64,000 bases of DNA from contig NC_091015.1 of the NCBI RefSeq assembly GCF_041296385.1, positions 91,930,004 through 91,994,003 on the forward strand. Direction: 5' to 3'. Shown here in pieces: positions 52,504 to 64,000 of this stretch. Below the pieces are notes generated by a model. It did not search any database. It worked only from the letters and a program-made list of their open reading frames with translations, and had not been told where the DNA came from. This DNA is from Aphelocoma coerulescens. Its lineage: Eukaryota; Chordata; Aves; Passeriformes; Corvidae. A program made the position numbers and the translations under genes. Positions within the stretch are counted from its first letter, which is position 1. Every line of letters begins with the position of its first letter.

Positions 52504-55500
52504 TGTGTTTGTTTTTGAAACCTCACTCATGATCTGGTAATATTACAAATTTAATAGGATGTGCTTCTTTGCCCCCCATCTCTGATCAGTGTCAGTGTAC
52601 TGAACCAGTCTCTCAGCACTTCGAAAACTGCTTAACTTCTGACACTGGTAAGGTCCTTGGAGCCCAAGTTCCTACTGGCTTTCTTACGTGAGATACTCTT
52701 CTGTTTATGACCACCATGGGTATGATTCAGGTGAGCTCTGCCACTTGTGTGGTTACTAGACAAGTTCTTGCCCTCAGGAGGAAGGGAAGAAAATGTCTGA
52801 TGACTCACCAGCTCTGATTCCCAAACAAGATTCCTGTCTTTTTAACTACTGTTGCTGCTGATAAATATTTTTGGTAATCTCTCTGAAGCCTCAGTCAGTG
52901 TTAATGACTGTTCTTTGAATCAAAATTCAGTACTGCCTTGGTGCACTTTGGTCTTTGTTGGTTTTGGTTTGGTTTGGTTTGGTTTTTTTTAGCTAGAACA
53001 GTGTATGCAGGTACTGGGAAGTATCCTAATTTTTTCTGTTCTGCCATTTAAAATATTTCTGCTTGCAAGCACTTGCTATTCAAGAATAATTTATTGTAAA
53101 ATGTAATTAAAAATTACATTTTTAGGTTGTGATTTTTTTCCCTTTGTTTGGTTGTTGGTTTTTTACCCTGAATGACATAAGAAGGAAGAGGAGAGGGTCT
53201 GAAAAGAGCAGAAATGACAGGCAAAATATTTTATTTCAAAAAAAAATATTGCTCTTGAAAATAGAAAAGACAAATGTTTTCATAATTTTTTTTCCCTCAT
53301 TTTTGACCCAGCCATGAATGGTTATAGTAGCCTGGATTCTTTGTGTCACTTTGTTTCCCATCATCAACTGTTACTGTGATGTCCTTGAATTAATAATAGT
53401 CTCTCATTTAAGACCACTCACTTCCTTAGTTTGGTTTTTAAATAGCTACACTACACCTTACTGCAGCATTGTTGGATTTTCAGAAGGAAAAGCAGTGGCC
53501 CCTGGAGGAATCCTGCCAGTGCAGATCCCTGTCCCTCACAGGCCAGGGGGCACAGCACAGCCTCAGCTGTGCCATGGGGCTTGCCTTGCAACCTTGGCCT
53601 CCTGCTTCCCCAGGCTCCCCCTTGGCAGAAGCAGGCAGATGCTGTGGAGGCCGTGCTCTGCTGTGGTTTGTATGGGGCCTGTAGCTCACCAGGTTACACT
53701 GATGGCCACATGCAGTGTTCTCGATGCCACGAATCAGCCTGGTAATGTCAGGCTGTGCTTGTTTTGTTGATTCCATGTGGCAGGAAGATGGCAAGTGTGG
53801 GCTTCAGTGCTGCTCTCTTAAGTAAGAGAGCACTGCCTCTGCTCCTCTTCCCCATTTGGCTTGAAGTAAGGTTCTCCACATCTCCTAAACTAGTACGTTT
53901 TGAAATAAAAAAATAATAGCCATATATAGCCAGCATAACCGCCAGTGGGGGGGGTAATATAAAGGAAAGGGCTTCACAAGAAACCCCCTCCCCTCACTGC
54001 CTGAATGGGAGACTCATTTTCCTCTAACCCTGTCAGGCCTGCCAGCATCTGGTTCTCCAAACCACAAAAGAAATTCCTGTTTCCCTTCTCTGATTCCTAG
54101 AGAAGTCCTGACCTGCTCTCCATCACCTCTGAAGTTTCGTTGTGGTTTGGCTCCCTGATGTAAGCATATCCTCCATCTCCATCTGGTCTCTTCTTGCCTA
54201 GTGTTCTCTGTGCTCCAGCAGCTTTCCCTCGCTTAAGCGCACTTTGTGTCCCAAGCAAGACACCACCCTCTCCCTCTCCTTCCAGCTCCTTTCTGAGGTG
54301 GGTTACAGAGGCCAAGGTGAGCAAAGCAGGGAGCCTTGCACCCTGCTCTGCTCAAGGTTAAAAGGAAGAGGAAGTTATTGTCTGCAGTACCTGTCCTCCA
54401 AACTGGAGACAGGTTAAAGAGTTGATTGCTCTACCCTGGTCCATCGTTTGAAGTAAGTCCATGATGGTGTTTCTTGCAGTGTGATGGCTCTGACTTAGTT
54501 TCCTGAATTTTGACTCTTTCCTCTACTGTTTCAGTACAGGAGGAGAGTGGCACAAACAATCAGTGAAAAATTGGTACTATCAGCTGTGAATAATCCAACA
54601 TCAATATTCTTTCACAAGGAAATTTTTTTTTTTTTATGTGGTGGTGAAAAACATAAGGGAGAACAGGTATTTATATCTTCCCCATACCCTCAAATAGAAG
54701 CAAAACATAGTACAAATTTTAAGCAATACTACAGATCATCGATATCTGCTATCCTAAATCTTATGAAGCCTGAAGCATTTGTTTTAAATTGAACAATTGT
54801 AGTAATTATGTCTCATTAAGGGAACAACTAAGACTGAATTGTCCTAGCAGTTAACTAGTGATTTCCAGTGCCTAACTGAAAATAGAGAATTTCCAGCTGC
54901 CTTAACTCTCCTGAAAGCAAATGAAAAATAGTTGTATGAGTGCTTTCTTATACCAACACAACAGAGTTTAAATTCTAACCTGTAAGAAATGGTAGATTAT
55001 TGTCAAGAGCCATCAGCGTACAGAAGGACACAAACAAACTTCTCCTGTGAATAAGCTGCAGGCTCTTCAGAAGGTCTGGGTTTACCTTCAGATTGAAATC
55101 TCAAGAATGTCAATGAGAAAAGCAATCCATCTATTCCCTATCAGACATGGCAGGACTGCTTGTAGTCCCTAAGTCCTGAAAAAGGAACTCGTGTTTTTCA
55201 TGGTCACATTGACTGATCTCAAATGTATCTTCTAGTTTGTATGCTTAGTTTAGATTTTGTTATTTACAGGTGAACAGCCACTACTCTATTCTACAGTTCC
55301 TTGGGATTATTTAAAATCCTAGGCTTATTTAAAAAATCTGTCGGGCTGTCTCTCTCAAATAAATTTGTAATTATTGAAATGTACGTACATTTTAGTTGTT
55401 CATCACTACTTGTTAAGGTACAAAACAAAAACTGCTAAACAAAACCCATATTTTAGTGCGCGTTAAACTACATGTGCCAAACTTTTTAAATTCTTTTTTT

Positions 55501-56913
55501 CAAAGGGTTGGGTAAGTTTCTTTAAGTGCATGGAAGTGTTTAACTGGTGCAGGGAACCCATGTATGTGTTTCTAGCTGGTGATGTAAATCCCCTAGTGAG
55601 CCACAGTAATATGAAAGCAGCACTTGAAAGCCAGATGCAATGAAAATTTAAACATATTGCATTCATAGCATGTGATAGTTTAATCATTATTTAAGCTTTA
55701 GAAATGTCACAGCATAATTACTTTCAGAATGAGTACAAACACTGTCATGCACAAAAATTGCTTTCTTTGCTTCTCATGGGAAAGTTATGCTTTTGTGAAA
55801 TTTCTGAACTTTATCTCGTTCATCACTTGATCACGGACAAATTCTCAGTGAAAATTCAGAATTCAAAAGATTGAAATAAACCCTACAGATCTTTTTAAAA
55901 CTAAGCATGTATTTTCTTTACGCTCTCAAAAAAAATTGTCGAAGTATTTCTTTCATTAAAGAAGAAATTTTGCAACAAAACCAGTTAAATGGAAAATGCT
56001 AAGTAAACCCTATTTGCAGAGCCAGGGAGTGGAAAGTACCAAAGGCTGGATTTATAAGCACCCATAGATGATTAAATTCAGCTCTCCTGTGGATGTGATA
56101 CATTTTTACTAGCCTCACAGCATACATGGAGCTCTACCTCCTTCTGTACTTGTAAGGAAATACAGGGACCAGAACATACATTCTAAATTCCTCCTGTATC
56201 TCGAATGTTCTGCTGAATGCAGTTGATTTTGCAGTATAAATTCTGTTGATATGTAAAACAGTGTCAAAATCCCAGTCTACATTTAGATGCAAACACTTCC
56301 TCTTTACATAGCCTACTACGATTTGTTTATAATATGAGCAGTTCAGGTTGGATTTTGGAAAACAGCAGTTATAATGCTTCTGCCATTTCTGAGAAATGGG
56401 CTAGAGGAAAAAATACTCTCCATGTAATTCGGGGGTGGGGTTGTTTGCACATTTTCTAAGTGGAAATCTTTTTGGAACAGCTTTACATCCTCATAGCAAA
56501 GACTTAAAGGTCATAAAAACTGCCTTTGTATCAGGAATGTACTAGAAGTTATTTCTGGTAAATTCATTGGAATTTTTCCATTGTGAGTCTGTTTAAAACT
56601 GAACTGATCGCATGTTCTCTGGGAGCAAAATCACCATAATCATTTCACATCTTGTAAGGTTTGTGTCACCTTCTGTGCTCTCGTGAGCTTGTTAGTGCTA
56701 ACCAGAAGATGAACCTGTCATCCCTGGGGAGCCACTGAGTGTGTTATAGATGGTAGCTGTTGGGTTGAAGATAACCCATGCAATGGCCAAGGTATAACCC
56801 TTTTTCCTCCTCTTGTATTTCACTTTAGTGTCTGGGCCCAGGCACTAAAAGAGACTAAAATCAATGAAGACAGAGAAAGGATTAAGTGTGTATTTTAATG
56901 TAGCTCTTCCTGT
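52504..56913. other. Intronic sequence, no gene recognised
   Basis: Contains a GGTTT microsatellite (52961-52990), a GC-richer patch at 53490-53700, a G-run near 53946-53954 and a T-run near 54625-54637. A 150-codon plus-strand frame at 53318-53770 and others have no recognisable domains. Confidence 0.45.
52961..52990. repeat. (GGTTT)n microsatellite
   Basis: Five-base GGTTT units ending in a T-run. Confidence 0.8.
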
Positions 56914-57805
56914 ATCATAGAATCATATAATCCCAGAATCGTTTGGGTCAGAAAGGACCTTTGAGATCATCTAGTTCCAGCCTCCCAGCTGTGGATAGGG
57001 GCATCTTCAACTAGAGCAGGTTGCTCAGGGCTCCATGCCACCTGGCCTTGAACACTTCCAGGGATGGGTTATCCACAGCTTCTTTGGGCAACCTGTGCCA
57101 TTGCGTCACCACCACAGGGAAGAATTTCTTCCCAATAGCTAATCTGAAACTGCTCTGCCAGTGTGAAGCCAGTGTGCTGTCACTTCATGCCCTTATAAAA
57201 AGTCTCTCTCCATCTTTCTTGTAGGATCCCTTCAGGTACTGGAAGGCCACAGTTAGGTCACCCTAAAGCCTTTACTTTTCCAGATTGAACAATCCCAATT
57301 CTCTTAGCCTTTCATCATAAGGGAGGTGTTCCATCTAACTTAGTGGCCCTCCTCTAGACTTGGCCCAGATGTTTTTCCTGTGCTGGGCCCCCAGAGCTGG
57401 ATGCAGCACTGCAGGTGGGGTCTCACCAGAGCAGAGCAGAGGGGCAGAATCCCCTCCCTCACCCTGCTGCCCACGCTGCTTTGGATGCAGCCCAGGACAC
57501 GTTTGGCTTTCTGGGCTGTGAGTGCACAGTGCTGGGTCATGTCCAGCCTCTCATCCCCCAGCACCCCCAAGTCCTTCTGGGCAGGGCTGCTCTGCTTTGT
57601 TCATCCCCCAGCCTGTGTTGGTTCTGGGGGTTGCCCCAACCAGGAGCAGCACCTTGCACTTGGTCTTGTTAAACCTCATGAGATTGCCATGCACCCACTT
57701 CTCAAGCTTGTCCAGGTCGCTCTGGATGGCATCCCATCCTTCAGGTGTGTCAACTGCACCACTCAGCTTGGCGTCGTCTGCAAACTTGCTGCATGTGCAC
57801 TTGAT
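56914..57805 (-). mobile_element. CR1 LINE 3' part, minus strand
   Basis: The left edge ATCATAGAATCATATAATCC is a classic CR1 3' terminus in reverse, followed by GGTCAGAAAGGACCTTTGAG and GAACACTTCCAGGGATGGG. Further right, the minus-strand frame (57340-57570) reads [20 protein letters not shown] and GILPLCSALVRPHLQCCIQL, the part of CR1 ORF2 just after the RT core. The right end near GGCGTCGTCTGCAAACTTGC stops around the FADD box, so the copy is 5'-truncated. It belongs to a different CR1 subfamily from 32450-32620 and 59860-60950, judged by the tail. Confidence 0.93.
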
Positions 57806-58649
57806 TCCTGTGTGGAAACAGACTGTTCCCTGTCTGATATATGGTCACAGGATAAAAATTGGGAAATCTGCTATGTGCATGTGGTAAGCTAAATCACTTG
57901 TATGTGAACCTAATGAATATTAAAACATGTTTTAGTTTCACAGAACTACTAAATAACTGTGGAAGGTGCCAGTGTTCATGGTCCTGACATGCCCTTCAGT
58001 CTGGCAGCCCCAGTTTAGGCTCTCTGCCTGTACTTGGCTCTCCTGCTGTGCAGTGCTGTGGTGGGTAAGATAAGATAGCTGACAAAATAGTCGTCAAAGA
58101 TGCACTGAGATCAGGGTGTGTCCTGTATGATGAGAAGAGCAATTAATATTTTAAAGGCTGCCATCCATCCCTACAGGCACCAAAGTATTACATCACCATG
58201 TGTACAGGACAGTGGCAGTAATCAATAGATCTAATGTGCTGGGGGCTCAGGGAGAGACAAGTTAGCATTTCCCAGGCAGAACAACTGGATATAACTAAGT
58301 GAAATAAACAAGGCTTATTCTTAGGGGAGAAAAAACCCTCATCAACTATTCTGAGTTGAAAAGCAGGAGTTCTTTATCGAATAGTATGGTTGGATTTGTT
58401 CAGGCATAGAATTTCTTCACCGGTCAAAACCATACATTTCTTGCAAAGAAAGCAATGTGGTCTGTTGCGTGAACGTGATGACTGAGTGGTAAGGAAGCAA
58501 AGTAATGTGTGTATTTTTATTACTGAAAAGTCAAATTCTGAAAATCTGAAGCCACATACATCTGATAATTTCAAGGCTCACTTGACAGATAATACAGGCA
58601 TGCTCTTTCACTGAGATTTTCTGACTGCTCTCAAATCCTGTCCCCACAG
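57806..58649. other. Intronic sequence before the last exon
   Basis: Unique sequence of about 840 bp ending in the acceptor CCCCACAG. Nothing else was recognised. Confidence 0.5.
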
Positions 58650-58822
58650 GGCCCAGCCTCCTCTCCCAGAGTACGCTCCAGCTCAATTCCAAACCTGAAG
58701 GATCTTTCCAGTACTCAGCCAGCTACCACAGCAACCAGACCCTTGCCCTGGGTGAAACAGCATCTGCCCAGCTCCCATCCCGCAGCAGTCAGGCCAGAGG
58801 TGCCATCCAGAGCTACAGCCAG
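58650..58822 (+). CDS. CTNND2: CTNND2 coding exon (173 bp)
   Basis: Two bases GG complete the Arg codon started at 35524. Then 57 codons follow, beginning [19 protein letters not shown], with [17 protein letters not shown] in the middle and ending QSYSQ. It corresponds to the Ser/Gln-rich stretch of delta-catenin upstream of the armadillo repeats (human [19 protein letters not shown], from memory). The acceptor is CCCCACAG ending at 58649 and the donor GTACGT starts at 58823, leaving phase 0. Differences from human cluster in the last 20 residues, in line with a disordered region. The exon sits between CR1 copies in opposite orientation (50465-52503 and 59860-60950). The next exon is not in the window. 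Confidence 0.97.
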
Positions 58823-59859
58823 GTACGTGTCCTAAGCAATGAAATTGTGTGTAGCAGCTCCCAGGAAAGAGCTGTTCAGTGCTTGCCCCCACCTGAATTT
58901 CTGCCTTTACTTTCTATCTTGTTCAACACACCTGCAGCAGGGTGGAGTTACCATCTTGATTTTTGTAAATCTCTGGTGGGTTGACTTGCATAGTAATAAA
59001 GTAATCCTGATTAGAAAGGAGATCTGCATGCCAGATTTACTTAGTTGCTTGCATATGTATTTTGGTAGTAGCATGTTCAAGCATTTAATTTTCAAAGCAA
59101 ATTTCTGTGACTGTGCTGATTAGGAGTCCATCCTAAGGTCTAGGACCTGCCAGCATTGGTCTGAGCACATGACTGAAAGCAGCAAGTGCCAGAAGACAAA
59201 AACAAAGCCAGGCTGACACCAGGTGTGAAACCTGCTTGGGATACCATGCATCACGTGGTGCTACGGCCTAATCTCAAGTGTAAGAAGCATTTTTTTCACC
59301 ACATATTGTAGCACAAGCAGTTTATCAGTCGCCTCTACATTTGAAACATTTTGAAAGATTGTCTCAGATAACTCATGAAAACTTTGTAAATCCTGTCTAA
59401 ACGGTCCCTCCTGGCTCTGACATGTAACCCTCTCACCTTCTGTGCTTTTCACTGTGACATCAAAGCCTCTCAGTAGAAAGTTAAGCTTCAGTTTAGAAAA
59501 AAATTTCAAGAAGAATTCATGTACATCTCTGAACATCAACAAAGCCTGACTGGGTTGTGTTGGTCAGCACAGGTTATTTTCTCTGTTTAGATGCTAACCA
59601 TCCCAGCAAAGCAGATCATCTCAGTGTGACACCAGGACATTTTGCAGTTCAGGATTCTGTAGACGAGAGTAGTTATTTAAGCCTTAAATTGCTAAGAGAG
59701 TTCAAATATTATAGTCATTGCATGGTTTGTGGGATACTGAGAGACATACAATATTCTGTTCTCTCAGTTTGCTCACAAAAGCTCCCTATCCTCTAAGACT
59801 GAAAAATGAAATAAAGCACAGTTAAATTAAATTTCAAATTGGGTAGGTACATTTTTTTT
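58823..59859. other. Intronic sequence, nothing recognised
   Basis: About 1 kb of unique intron DNA between the 173-bp exon and the minus-strand CR1. Confidence 0.5.
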
Positions 59860-60950
59860 AATAGAATCTTTTACACTGAAGAAGAACTCTAAGAACGGAG
59901 TCCAAACATTAACGCAGCACTGGCCATCAGTAAATCATGTCCCCACGTGCCACATCTCCATGTCTTCTAAATACCTTCAGGGATGGCGACTTGACTACTC
60001 TTTCAGTGAAAAAATTCTTCCTGATGTCCAACCTGAACCTCACCTGATGCTACCTGAGGCCATTTCCTCTTGTCCTGTTGTTGGCTGCCTCGGAGAAGAG
60101 GCTGACACCCACCTGGCTGCAGCCTCCTTTCAGGCAACTGTAGAGAGTGATAAGGTCTCCCCTGAGCCTCCCTTTCTGCAGGCTAAACACCCCCAGCTCC
60201 CTCAGCTGTTCCTCACAGGACCTGTGCTCCAGACCCTTCACCAGTTCTGCTGCCCTTTTCTTGTCTTGCTCCAGCACCTCAATGTCTTTCTTGCACTGAG
60301 AGACCCAAAACTGAACACAGGAGTTGAGGTGTGGCTTCACCAGTGCTGAGTACAGAGGGACAATCACTGCCCTGGTCCTGCTGGCCACACTATTGCCCCT
60401 ACAGATCAGGATGCCCTTGGCCTTCTTGGCCACCTGGGCACAGCTGGCTCATGTTCAGCCAGCTGTCAACCAGTACCCTCAGGTCCTTTTCTGCTGGGCA
60501 GCTTTCCAGCCACTCTGTCCCCAACCTGTAGAGCTGCATGAGGCTGTTGAGGCCAAAGTGCAGGACCCAGCACTTCACCTTGTTCTGTGTCATACAACTG
60601 CCCTTGGCACATCCATCCAGCCTGTCCAGATCCTTCTGCAGAGCCTGCCTACCCTCCAGCAGATCAACACTCTCAGCCAAGGTGGTTTTATCTGCAAACT
60701 GATTGAGGGTGCACTCTACCCCCTAGTCCAGATCATTGATAAAGATATTAAACAACACAGATCCCTGAGGAATTCCACTTGCGACAGGCCACCAGCTAGA
60801 TGCAGCACCTTTCACCACCACTCTCTAGGCCTGGTCATCCAGTCAGGTTTTTACCTAGTAAATAGTACACCCAGCCATGCCATGGGTTGCCAGTTTCTCC
60901 AGGTTAATCTTGTGGAAAATAGTGTCATCTGGAGCTACGCTTTTTGAAAA
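59860..60950 (-). mobile_element. CR1 LINE, 5'-truncated, minus strand
   Basis: On the minus strand this holds the RT core through the 3' tail. Readable motifs are [18 protein letters not shown] (lacking the Gly-Pro usual before VLF) at about 60734-60787 and FADK in place of the catalytic FADD at 60687-60698. The C-terminal frame 60050-60433 reads [21 protein letters not shown] deletion of about 40 bp relative to 50465-52503 removes the segment after TERVV, just before the 3' untranslated part. The tail (left edge, AATAGAATCTTTTACAC) has lost the regular octamer repeat. Both substitutions and stops show that it is inactive. Confidence 0.95.
60050..60433 (-). pseudogene. CR1 ORF2 C-terminal remnant (open, 127 codons)
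   Basis: Part of the CR1 element above, in the same frame as the conserved C-terminal domain of ORF2. It is nearly identical to 51884-52264 on the plus strand (four amino-acid differences: Leu/Ser, Ala/Glu, Gln/Lys, Gly/Ser). No start or catalytic part belongs to it. Confidence 0.85.
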
Positions 60951-63900
60951 GCATCATACCCTGGGAGTCAGCCTGAAAGACTGGGATGCAGTCTTTAAGG
61001 AGGCCGGAAAAAGGAAGATGATGGAAAGGGAGCGGGTTATGAGAGTAACAGAAAGAAAAACAGTGTGAGGGGAAGGAGAAAGAATGTATTTCTTAAAAAA
61101 GGCAGGAATGAAAGTTGTGCAGATTTGTAGAGGTTATAGACAAATATATTCTTAATATAAATTTTATTATACTCATTGATAGAAAAAGATGAATTTATGG
61201 AGGGCAAAAAATTAATGATCTAGAGTTTTTCATTGAAGTTACACTGAGCAGACATTGGTTAGATCTGAGAAGCTCTCAGGAACCATCAACTTCAGAGAGA
61301 ACTGGTTTCTTTCAGAAAGGTAATTAGTAAGTTAGTACAGCAGCATTTCCTATCCTTTGTTTTTCTTGGTATGAGAGGACGGAAAATAGGATTTTCTTTT
61401 TACTTTCCTCCACGTTGTAGGGTAGATATTCCTGCAGGAAAATAATTCAGAGAACTTAATAATTTTTCACACCATGATCCTGCAGAGGATGCCTGACAAC
61501 GCCAGATGAATTAAAATATATTTTGAAAATAGTAACAAACTGACATATAAACTAAGAATTAATACAATTAAAATCATAAAAGAGGTTTTAAAAGAGGTAA
61601 ACAGGAAGAGGAAAATTCAAAAGTCAAAATTAAAAAATTCTGATTATGACCATTGCTGATCCCACAATTACAGGGAAAAAAAAGTGAAGCCTGAGAATTG
61701 TTTTGCTATACCTATTATAATTAAAATAAGCCTCAGGAACTGAAGCTTCTCAGATTGTGATAATTTCCTTTGGTATTTGTGTGCAAGGAATATAGCTATC
61801 TCTCAACATGAATGATAGTCCAAATGCTTGCAAAAAAAAAATGTAAATAGTCCCAAGGCCAGCTGTGACAGCAAGAACAATTTGTGAAAATGCAATTGTA
61901 TAAAAAAGAGAAACTAATTAGTCTTGGGACTTCCTATATAGTGCTGCAAAGTGCAATCTAACATTTTTGTCAATTTGGTGGAGTTCATTATAGATCACAG
62001 AGTTTTTCCAGTGCTTTGACTACTTTAGAACACAAAACTTTTATCTTCTAAATACTACTGGGATAGGATTTCTTAGCAAAAACTGGTCGTCTGTCAGAGA
62101 ATTACTCTGCTTCCCCACTGAAAACAGCTTTTCAAACTCAGTGTCCAGATACTGAAATATCTTTCATTAATCAATGAAGTTTATTTGTGAAGAGTCTGAC
62201 TTCTATTACAAAAAAAAAAAAACAAAAAAAACCAAAACAAAACAAAAAAAGAGCAGATTTTGTAGATGAGTTGCTCAAAAATAAATCTATTTGAACAATA
62301 TAATGTATGAATAACCAAGTTTACTGCAACCTTGAGAATGTTGCAGTAAATCTTACGTTGCAGAGATACCTTAGGAGTATAAAGCATAGCAGGTACTACA
62401 AAGAGCAGTTTTCCACATACTCTGCCATGTGTTTGCAACAGGACAGGAAAGAAGGTTTACATTCTGGATGAGGATTTGTTTAGCTGTTGGTAATGCTGCA
62501 GTCTTTTCAGAGGCTGTGGCAGCAACACAGGTAAATCCCTACTGTGTATTATCCTGTGCACCTGATGCTTCTGGACTGAGTAAGCTGGCCCAGAATTGGA
62601 AAACCCTAAAAGCCAAAAAGTAGATGGAAAATGAAGATGAATAAAAAGTCTTGAAAAACCATTTAACAGTTAGTATTCTAACCTCTCTCCTTTTTCCTAT
62701 AAACAAGTCATAAGTTTGTCATTCATCAGACCACCACACCTCACTAGCAGATGAGCGCTAGAATGGGTTGTCAGGCAGAAACTTTATACTGGCCACAATT
62801 GGCTGCTTGATAATCTACCCAGACAAAAGCTAAAATAAGGATTTCTCATCAGGTAGGGTATGGCCAATGACGATGTGTTTAAAACCAGATTCCAAAAGTG
62901 AATGAAAGAGCTTTTCTGTCATAAAGGAAACAAGATGAAATCTTAAGACGGATTACTCATTACGGCACTCAGAGAACAAATCACTACTAGAGATGATGGC
63001 AATGGAGATCTGCAGTGCTGCTTTGATTCTGCATTAGGACTGTAGCTTTCGCTGCTGCTTTAAAACCTGAGATGGACCATCCTTGGACCCTCTGAACATA
63101 TCTCACACAATTTGGTTTGTGGATGTAGAAGACTGCAATTACCTACCTTCATCTATATGTGTGACCTTTGAGAGTAGGATCAGGTAGGCTGACAAATTTT
63201 CCTAATAGTGCTAGAATTTTGGAATGGAACAATGGAACAAAATCAGGAGAAAGAGGTGAAATAGGACACATTTGAGGGATCCAGATGTATAGTCTGGCAT
63301 CTGTTATTGTATAAGACCACTTGAACATAGGTAGCATCTTCCTAGTCAGAACTTACAAATGACATTAAAGCAGTCTTGCAGAAGAAAGAAGAAAGGTCCT
63401 GCCCAAAGACTGAAGTGTGCATCCCAAGACTAAAGAATGTTAAGCAATTTCCATGCCCTCTTCTGCCCTTTTTAAGAGCGTTGATAGAGGCATCAGACCA
63501 CTGCAGAGTGATACCTTGAGTGAAGCCTTATGGAAGGTTCTTTGGGCTGACAGAAAAAAAAGTAGCCCTCAACAGACTGGCAAGTCTTGCAGTCTCTGAA
63601 AAAGCTGAGTATCACTGAGATTGTGAAATAGACCTGTACCCTTGGAGTGTCTCTAGAAAGCCCTAATAAGGATGATCAAGTTTTCTGCCTAAAGCTACCA
63701 ACACACACCAATATTTAAAAGCCATAGTGGCCTGGAGGGAGGTTTTCCACACAACTTGAGCATACATTTGGAAAATTCTCCCTGCAATCAAGAGAAATGG
63801 TCTCCTCATGGACCTCAGTGTACTGTATATGACTATGTTAGTATTCATTAGATGTGACCTTGTATGAGATTTTACGGGCAAAGAGATCCAGAGAGGAAAA

Positions 63901-64000
63901 CAAGCTGAAAACTGGTGCTGGCATTTAGTGCTAAAGTTCATCCAGACCTACGATGGGCATGCAGACTTACTCAAATCTCTGGGAGCAATCTGCAAGAATC
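60951..64000. other. Intronic sequence to the window end
   Basis: AT-rich unique DNA with an A-rich low-complexity run at 62209-62250. No coding exon, repeat family or RNA gene was recognised. Confidence 0.5.
62209..62250. repeat. A-rich low-complexity tract
   Basis: A-runs interrupted by single C bases or CC pairs (AAAACAAAAAAA type). Confidence 0.8.

Larger units (their letters stand above)
58823..64000 (+). other. CTNND2: CTNND2 intron, 5' portion (downstream)
   Basis: Begins with donor GTACGT and runs off the window. The next human exon encodes a Pro/Ala-rich region and should be GC-rich; nothing like it is seen up to 64000. The intron contains a minus-strand CR1 at 59860-60950 and is otherwise AT-rich unique sequence. 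Confidence 0.8.

Noticed and set aside
53318..53770. 150-codon plus-strand frame over a GC-richer patch
   Set aside because: Three frames are open over the same patch, as expected from composition; no domain seen.
57380..57892. 170-codon plus-strand frame
   Set aside because: Antisense of the minus-strand CR1 at 56914-57805 with a short extension into unique DNA.
60324..60947. 207-codon plus-strand open frame
   Set aside because: Antisense of the minus-strand CR1 at 59860-60950; no independent protein.

Overview
This is vertebrate genomic DNA, almost certainly from a bird. Coding DNA is very sparse in AT-rich, intron-like sequence. The only abundant interspersed repeats are CR1 LINEs and solitary retroviral LTRs; I saw no Alu, L1 or other mammalian repeats. 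The longer open frames are CR1 remnants or chance frames, with one exception noted below. The species cannot be fixed from the sequence.

The window lies inside CTNND2 (delta-catenin, a p120-catenin family armadillo protein), read on the + strand. Three coding exons are recognisable by protein similarity and by matching splice phases: 34876-34910 (a 35-bp microexon), 35408-35524 (117 bp) and 58650-58822 (173 bp). Joined, they give one open frame. It covers the segment after the N-terminal coiled coil and before the armadillo repeats, roughly residues 96-204 of the human protein by my recollection. The gene start, the armadillo repeats and the end lie outside the window.

Layout: 1-34875 is the 3' part of a very large intron. 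It holds LTR-like elements at 727-1022 (-) and 2553-2872 (+), a CR1 at 15750-16555 (-), two solo LTRs of one family at 18451-18871 (+) and 26787-27201 (-), a CR1 3' end at 27208-27545 (+) interrupted by the second LTR, an unexplained minus-strand open region near 29689-30462, and a CR1 tail at 32450-32620 (-). A 497-bp intron separates the first two exons. A 23.1-kb intron (35525-58649) then carries a 2-kb CR1 (+) at 50465-52503, a CR1 (-) at 56914-57805 and a possible conserved regulatory block at about 49330-49990. The window ends in the next intron, with a CR1 (-) at 59860-60950.

Two features deserve attention. First, the + CR1 at 50465-52503 and the - CR1 at 59860-60950 are closely related and sit in inverted orientation on either side of exon 58650-58822, an arrangement known to favour RNA pairing and back-splicing. 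Second, the solo LTR at 26787-27201 has a clean 6-bp target duplication, and so does its sister at 18451-18871. I did not find convincing evidence of a previously undescribed system; the minus-strand region near 30 kb and the AT-rich block near 49.5 kb are the best unexplained candidates.
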